A stretch of DNA of 64,000 bases from contig CAYPPG010000001.1 in assembly GCA_964412555.1 (NCBI GenBank), positions 124,001 through 188,000 of the forward strand, read 5' to 3'. The notes under the pieces are model-generated. The model was not told the DNA's origin. It made no database searches and saw only the letters and a list, made by a program, of their open reading frames with translations. The DNA is from CAYPPG01 sp964412555. Its GTDB lineage: Bacteria > Hinthialibacterota > Hinthialibacteria > Hinthialibacterales > Hinthialibacteraceae. The first letter of the stretch is position 1; each line of letters begins with the position of its first letter. Below are positions 59,927-64,000 of the stretch, piece after piece. A program made the position numbers and the translations under genes.

Positions 59927-61141
59927 GTAAGAATTAGTTACATCGTCTGTCCTGAACGCATCCTCAAAATGCTCGAATTGCGGAGCCTGCCCAGGCATAT
60001 GCAACACCGAAACCACATCATACCGAATATCCCATCCTTCCTGCAAACTGCGTTCCGTCAGATATCGTTCTGAAATTTTTAAAAGCGACTGCATTTTCTT
60101 TCGCGTCACCGCTTCATACGGCATCCCGAATTCCGCCGAAGAACGGGATTTCACTTCGACAAAGACAATAAGAGAACCACGATTCACGATGAGATCGATC
60201 TCTCCGCCCTTTCGCCGAAAATTCCGTTCCCACAGCACATACCCTTTCTGTGCAAGGTAATCGATGACAATGGACTCCATTTCCATACCGACATCGACAG
60301 AGGAAGGATGCTTAATACGCTCCAAACGGGCAAGAAATTCGAGATGGTACTGCGTACGATAATCAAGATAGGCTCGTTCTTTGGTGGATATTCCACTGGC
60401 TTTCTGATTCAGATGATCGACGAAAACATGGACTTCATTCGCGGTACGGCATTTCCCCAACTTTTTCATCAAAGGTAAAAACGCTTTGCTTTGTTCAGGC
60501 GCAAGGATAGCTTCCGTCACCCCGGCATAGGTCGAGCGATGAAGATCACACGCGCCGAAAATTTCCAACGCCAGACGATGATATTTGGTGGGATACCCCT
60601 TATGCTGATCGAATCCATACTGCGGATACCGGGCATGTAGCCCCGTCATCATCCGGTCCCGCACCACCTTGGCAATGATCGACGCCGCGCCGATGGTAAT
60701 CGAGCTCTGATCTCCACGAATCACCGCTTCGCCGTCAAACGGGATTTCAGGTAAATCCCGACCGTCCACCAACACAAAATCCGGTTGCACACGCAGACGT
60801 TCCACCGCTCGCCGCATCGTCAATATCGACGCCTGCCGAATGTTGAGCGTTTCGATCTCTCTCGGAGAAGCCTGCGCCACGGCATAACTTTCCGCCACTT
60901 CGGTAATCACTTCATAAAAGCGTTCCCGTGCCGCCTCGTTCAATTGCTTAGAATCACGAATCCCCGCCAGAATATGCGGAGCCACCTTCGCCGGCAGCAC
61001 CACAGCCGCCGCCACGACCGGCCCTGCCAACGGCCCCCGTCCGGCTTCATCCACACCCGCGATCCGCTGATACCCTTGCTCTCGGAGTTCCTCCTCTTTC
61101 ACAAACGAGGGCGCCTCCTTTTTGATTGGTTGCTTAACCAT
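59921..61141 (-). CDS. rnhB: RNase HII fused to YraN/UPF0102 nuclease-like domain
   Basis: 406 residues. Residues 20-215 are RNase HII: D31-E32 in GVDEAGRGP, D126 in VDGRDLP, GDQSSITIGAASIIAKVVRD, and YGFDQHKGYPTKYH. It removes ribonucleotides from DNA. A linker of about 70 residues leads to a UPF0102/YraN domain at about 285-400 with the PD-(D/E)XK-like pattern GGEIDLIV and FVEVKSR. In many bacteria rnhB and yraN are adjacent genes; here they are one continuous frame. No clear ribosome binding site is seen before ATG 61141. The last codon and stop come from the flanking repeat, so the C-terminus has been trimmed or extended by it. Confidence 0.92.
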   Translation of the reverse strand: MVKQPIKKEAPSFVKEEELREQGYQRIAGVDEAGRGPLAGPVVAAAVVLPAKVAPHILAGIRDSKQLNEAARERFYEVITEVAESYAVAQASPREIETLNIRQASILTMRRAVERLRVQPDFVLVDGRDLPEIPFDGEAVIRGDQSSITIGAASIIAKVVRDRMMTGLHARYPQYGFDQHKGYPTKYHRLALEIFGACDLHRSTYAGVTEAILAPEQSKAFLPLMKKLGKCRTANEVHVFVDHLNQKASGISTKERAYLDYRTQYHLEFLARLERIKHPSSVDVGMEMESIVIDYLAQKGYVLWERNFRRKGGEIDLIVNRGSLIVFVEVKSRSSAEFGMPYEAVTRKKMQSLLKISERYLTERSLQEGWDIRYDVVSVLHMPGQAPQFEHFEDAFRTDDVTNSYG

Positions 61142-61171
61142 AAAAAATTATGTTTTATACACCTCATCATT

Positions 61172-61255
61172 GGGTTCCAAGGGTGAGCGAAATCTACCCT
61201 TGCCGGGTAGCGCATCTCCGCCAGGGCAGACCTGAGGGCTTGGTCTGGCCACCCG
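61172..61255. repeat. Dispersed 85-base two-hairpin repeat, copy c
   Basis: GGGTTCCAAGGGTGAGCGAA start, CAAGGG/CCCTTG hairpin, GGGTAGCGCATCTCCGCCAG, end GGTCTGGCCACCC. Same layout as copy a with scattered changes, several of them compensated in the stems. Confidence 0.75.
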
Positions 61256-61482
61256 CTTACTGGCCAAGAATCACAAGTAACAGTACTATATCTTCCAATA
61301 TTTTTCAATACAAAAAGAATCCCATGCCGCAATTCACCGAGAAACCACATCCGATTATAGCCGCGGAAATAAGCCGAAAACGATTCGTGAATTTGTCGGA
61401 CAAGTCAATACGCCTTCCCCCTTTTTTTCAGGACACGTTCACCATGATTCGGAGTGAAAAGGGCCGGATACAAAATACTACC

Positions 61483-61560
61483 GGGTTGCAAGGGTAAGCG
61501 AAGTCTACCCTTGCCGATTCATTCATCACCATAAGGATAGACCTGACTTCTACATGGTTC
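61483..61560. repeat. Dispersed two-hairpin repeat, copy d (degenerate)
   Basis: GGGTTGCAAGGGTAAGCGAA start with intact first hairpin; the second half (ATCACCATAAGGATAGACCTGA) is eroded. Between 61256 and 61637 I see nothing else. Confidence 0.6.
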
Positions 61561-61637
61561 CAAGGAGGTACCGACAGGGACGTGTCATCACATTCTAAAA
61601 TCCGCAGGGATCAAAAAACCATAAGGGGCTGTTTCCC

Positions 61638-61874
61638 ATGATTGAATTACCATACTCATTAGTCATTGAAGCGACCGAAGAGCCGGATTATTTCGGATTC
61701 TATTCTCCCGATTTGCAGGGATTTTCGGGTATTGGACATTCCGTTGAAGATTGTTTGTTTCAAGCAAAATGGGGGATGAAGGAACATGTTGAATTGTTAA
61801 GGCAAGAAGGGCTACCTGTTCCTCCTAAAACTCAAGATCCGAAAATCATTATACAAAACGAACCTTTGAAATAA
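61638..61874 (+). CDS. HicB-like antitoxin-type protein, orphan
   Basis: 78 residues. HicB_like fold: YSLVIEATEEPDYFGFYSPD, LQGFSGIGHSVEDCLFQAKW, then GLPVPPKT. These RNase H-like small proteins usually neutralise HicA. No HicA (a toxin of about 60 residues with a G-S-H motif) lies on either side, and there is no DNA-binding tail. The next gene, 13 bases downstream, is a DUF2442 protein. Confidence 0.85.
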   Translation: MIELPYSLVIEATEEPDYFGFYSPDLQGFSGIGHSVEDCLFQAKWGMKEHVELLRQEGLPVPPKTQDPKIIIQNEPLK

Positions 61875-61887
61875 ATGAGGTTTAGGT

Positions 61888-62199
61888 ATGTGTAAAGACA
61901 TAATCTCCGCAAATTATAAGGGCAACTACACAATCGAACTAACCTTCGAAGACAACGCCAAAGGAAGCGTCGATTTTTCAAAATACCTGTCAAAAGTCGG
62001 AGTCTTCGACAAATTCAAAGACATCGACTTTTTCAAAAACTTCAAAATCAATGACGAACTTGGGGTACTGACGTGGTCCTCCGAAATCGACATTGCCCCG
62101 GAAACTCTGTATGCCGAAGCCACTGGTTTTCCATTCCCGGATTGGATGGATTCCCAAGAAGCGCCTTCGGAGAACAAGGTCAATCAGCCGGCATCGTGA
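61888..62199 (+). CDS. DUF2442 domain protein
   Basis: 103 residues. DUF2442 signature: NYTIELTFEDNAKGSVDFSK, then ELGVLTWSSEIDIAPETLYA. Members often pair with DUF4160 and are thought to be antitoxin-like, but no DUF4160 gene is seen. Together with the HicB-like gene it forms a two-gene unit of antitoxin-type proteins without toxins. Confidence 0.85.
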   Translation: MCKDIISANYKGNYTIELTFEDNAKGSVDFSKYLSKVGVFDKFKDIDFFKNFKINDELGVLTWSSEIDIAPETLYAEATGFPFPDWMDSQEAPSENKVNQPAS

Positions 62200-62340
62200 A
62201 GTCAGCGGAAGAGTTTTCTAAGAGTGTCTCTTTGCCAACTTTAAATCACATTGTCATTTTTGCAACTCTATCTCACCACCCTCTAGAACCGCTTCGTAAA
62301 AAAGTAAGCAAGTGCTATTATCACATTTGGAGGAGATAAA

Positions 62341-63024
62341 ATGGCACGCAGGAAACAAACACAAGGCAATTGTAACTTTTGTGGACGGAAACTATCCAAG
62401 GCCGGCCTTACCAAACATTTATCCACTTGCAAGGAGCGATTCAATAATCTCAACGATGTAAACTCAAAATCAGGGAAAGAGGAGAAGTTTTATCATCTCC
62501 GTATAGAAGATGCTTGGGGAGGACAGTTTTGGTTGCATTTGGAAATGGCCGGTAATGCACCTATGGGCAAGTTGGATACCTATCTTCGAGCGATTTGGTT
62601 GGATTGTTGTGGTCATATGAGCGAATTTTCCGTTGGTAGATGGACCGAAGAAACCATCGCAATGAGCAGGAAAGCAGATCAGGTATTCAGAATCGGCATG
62701 GAAATTTTCCACATGTATGACTTTGGAACAACATCGGAAACAAAAATCAAAGTCGTGAATGCGCGAAAAGGCAAAGCGATAAGCCGGTACCCGATTACGT
62801 TGATGGCCCGCAACGATCATCCGGAAGTTTTTTGTGTTGAATGTGGAAAACCTGCTTCTAAGTTATGTCTCGAATGTCTCTATGAAGATGAGAATCAAGG
62901 AACCCTATGTGACGAACATGCTCAAAGTCATCCCCACAAGGATTATGGTGAACCGATGCCTTTGATCAATTCGCCTCGTGTTGGAATGTGCGCGTATAGT
63001 GGTCCGGCAGAACCTCCGTATTGA
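62341..63024 (+). CDS. Zinc-finger protein with pRiA4b ORF3-like domain
   Basis: 227 residues, ATG behind TTGGAGGAG. N-terminal C2HC-type finger (CNFCGRKLSKAGLTKHLSTC), central region like the plasmid pRiA4b ORF-3 family (FYHLRIEDAWGGQFWLHLEM, LDTYLRAIWLDCCGHMSEF), and a C-terminal metal-binding part with CVECGKPASKLCLECLYEDE and CDEHAQSH. Function unknown; the family is common in mobile or accessory regions. The metal-binding residues are all intact. Confidence 0.7.
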   Translation: MARRKQTQGNCNFCGRKLSKAGLTKHLSTCKERFNNLNDVNSKSGKEEKFYHLRIEDAWGGQFWLHLEMAGNAPMGKLDTYLRAIWLDCCGHMSEFSVGRWTEETIAMSRKADQVFRIGMEIFHMYDFGTTSETKIKVVNARKGKAISRYPITLMARNDHPEVFCVECGKPASKLCLECLYEDENQGTLCDEHAQSHPHKDYGEPMPLINSPRVGMCAYSGPAEPPY

Positions 63025-63111
63025 GACATAGAACACTTAAACATCATGGCAGATCTGATATCTTGCCCTGACTAATTGTTAACCGACTTTTTTTGTTGAC
63101 AACAGAGAAAT

Positions 63112-63296
63112 ATGGACAGAACACACACAACCAAATCCAAAATGACGGATCAACGGGATGAGTTGTGGTGATCGATCCCGATGTGGCTGAGTATTTTTCC
63201 GATCACGACTCAGTCAACGAGGCTCTGCGAGGGTTGGCTGAAATTATCAAGAGGCAGAAGAAGCACGAACAGGAATATGGAGAAACTCGCTCATAA
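63112..63296 (+). pseudogene. Decayed antitoxin-like gene
   Basis: ATG 63112 gives MDRTHTTKSKMTDQRDELW then TGA at 63169. Another frame from 63165 reads VVIDPDVAEYFSDHDSVNEA, LRGLAEIIKRQKKHEQEYGE and stops at 63296. This matches small antitoxin-like proteins that read M-x-D-E-x-R-D-E-Y-D-F near the start and V-V-x-D-P-D-V-A near the end, but the roughly 20 residues between are gone and the frame is shifted. No partner toxin is seen. Confidence 0.55.
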
Positions 63297-63297
63297 A

Positions 63298-64000
63298 CTA
63301 GCGCCCTTCAAACCCGCGTAACCGCAGCGAATTACTGATCACCGACACCGAACTGAAACTCATCGCCGCCGCCGCAATCATCGGATTCAACAACAAGTTG
63401 AAAAACGGATATAAAATACCGGCGGCAATCGGAACCGCAAGAGCGTTATACCCGAATGCCAGCACCAAATTCTGCCGAATATTTTTCATCGTCGCTTCGC
63501 TCAGAAGATACGCTTTCGCAATCCCGCGAAGGTCGCCTTTGACCAACGTGACTCCGGCGCTTTCCATCGCCACGTCGGTCCCCGTTCCCATAGCGACGCC
63601 GATATGCGCTTGTGCCAACGCCGGCGCATCGTTGATCCCGTCACCGGCCATCGCGACGATTCGCCCCTCTTCCTGTAATTTCTTCACCACATTGTTTTTC
63701 TCTTCAGGCAGGATTTCCGCTTGAACTTCCTTGATCCCGAGTTTTTTGGCGATGGCGTTCGCCGTCTTTTGGTTGTCGCCGGTCAACATCACGATCGACA
63801 GGCCGTGCTGATGCAAAGTATCAATTGCTTCTTGCGTGGATTCCTTGATCGGATCGGCCACACCCAACAGACCGGCCGCTTGGTTATCCACCACGGCAAA
63901 CATCACCGTTTGCCCTTCATCCTGCAACGACTGCGCCCGCTTGACCAAGTCCTCGGACTGCACTTGGAGTTCTTCCAATAATTTTTGATTACCAAGCGCA
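63298..64000 (-). CDS. copA: Copper-translocating P-type ATPase, C-terminal part
   Basis: The frame is open to base 64000, so the N-terminal metal-binding, membrane and phosphorylation (DKTGT) parts are outside the window. Visible: LGVADPIKES, MLTGDNQKTANAIAKKLGI, the hinge MAGDGINDAPALAQAHIGVA and GTGTDVAMESA, then the last two membrane segments with the P1B-1 signature residues Y-N (FGYNALAVPIA) and M-S-x-S-S (AAAMSFSSVSVISNSLRLRG). These mark Cu(I) export ATPases. No terminator is seen after its stop. Confidence 0.93.
   Translation of the reverse strand, partial: ALGNQKLLEELQVQSEDLVKRAQSLQDEGQTVMFAVVDNQAAGLLGVADPIKESTQEAIDTLHQHGLSIVMLTGDNQKTANAIAKKLGIKEVQAEILPEEKNNVVKKLQEEGRIVAMAGDGINDAPALAQAHIGVAMGTGTDVAMESAGVTLVKGDLRGIAKAYLLSEATMKNIRQNLVLAFGYNALAVPIAAGILYPFFNLLLNPMIAAAAMSFSSVSVISNSLRLRGFEGR

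Noticed and set aside
1..64000. CRISPR arrays, tRNA and rRNA genes, prophage or IS transposase genes
   Set aside because: None seen by reading: repeats are palindromic and irregularly spaced rather than CRISPR-like, and no transposase, integrase or phage structural protein occurs in any frame.

Overview
The window is a piece of a Gram-negative-type bacterial chromosome with moderate GC, many secreted beta-rich proteins, lipoproteins, glycan-active enzymes, very large flagellins and many short palindromic intergenic repeats. Gene content (DUF362, UroD-like methyltransferase, DUF5107-TPR, Tat-exported GH109-like oxidoreductase, GH172/DUF2961, GH2, nickel SOD with its peptidase) resembles that of uncultured candidate phyla around the Omnitrophota/Hydrogenedentota/Sumerlaeota/Hinthialibacterota and PVC-like lineages. 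No rRNA, tRNA or housekeeping marker is present to fix the phylum, so that assignment is inference.

Layout. 1-2.7 kb: two adjacent, related AAA ATPases on the minus strand, one cut by the window edge. 3-12 kb: DUF362 protein, then a run of exported proteins (two near-identical tandem paralogues, an 837-residue multidomain protein and a double CBM9-like protein), mostly single genes with their own strong terminators. 12-14 kb: a gene graveyard (frameshifted YdeI-like gene, a membrane-protein gene with an in-frame stop, remains of a CE15 glucuronoyl esterase) and a lipoprotein. 14-18.5 kb: queC, GH172-like lipoprotein and a GT-C membrane glycosyltransferase, tightly packed. 18.5-28 kb: STAS protein, sodN-sodX, a peptidylarginine/agmatine deiminase-like protein, UroD-like protein, DUF5107-TPR protein and GH109-like enzyme. 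28-33 kb: antitoxin with a collapsed toxin gene, two consecutive membrane-associated GTPases, YbaK. 33-40 kb: two large exported proteins of LamG-like modules (the second broken) and a GH2 enzyme. 40-59 kb: flagellar filament region on the minus strand: fliS, fliD, flaG and four giant flagellin genes, with a degenerate methyltransferase-like gene among them. 59-64 kb: higBA between long direct repeats, an RNase HII-YraN fusion, HicB-like and DUF2442 proteins, a zinc-finger protein, a decayed antitoxin and the end of a copper P-type ATPase.

Three observations stand out. First, six exported proteins of at least three unrelated architectures end in the same short C-terminal signature, V-x-x-[WF]-x-[LIM]-[YF]-COOH, absent from the exported enzymes nearby; it looks like an undescribed sorting or anchoring tag. 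Second, all four flagellin genes, and probably fliD, carry a leader hairpin just upstream of the ribosome binding site with an A-N-GGA loop, the classical CsrA signature, implying coordinated translational control of the filament. Third, dispersed palindromic repeats abut or supply stop codons and form direct repeats around the higBA module.
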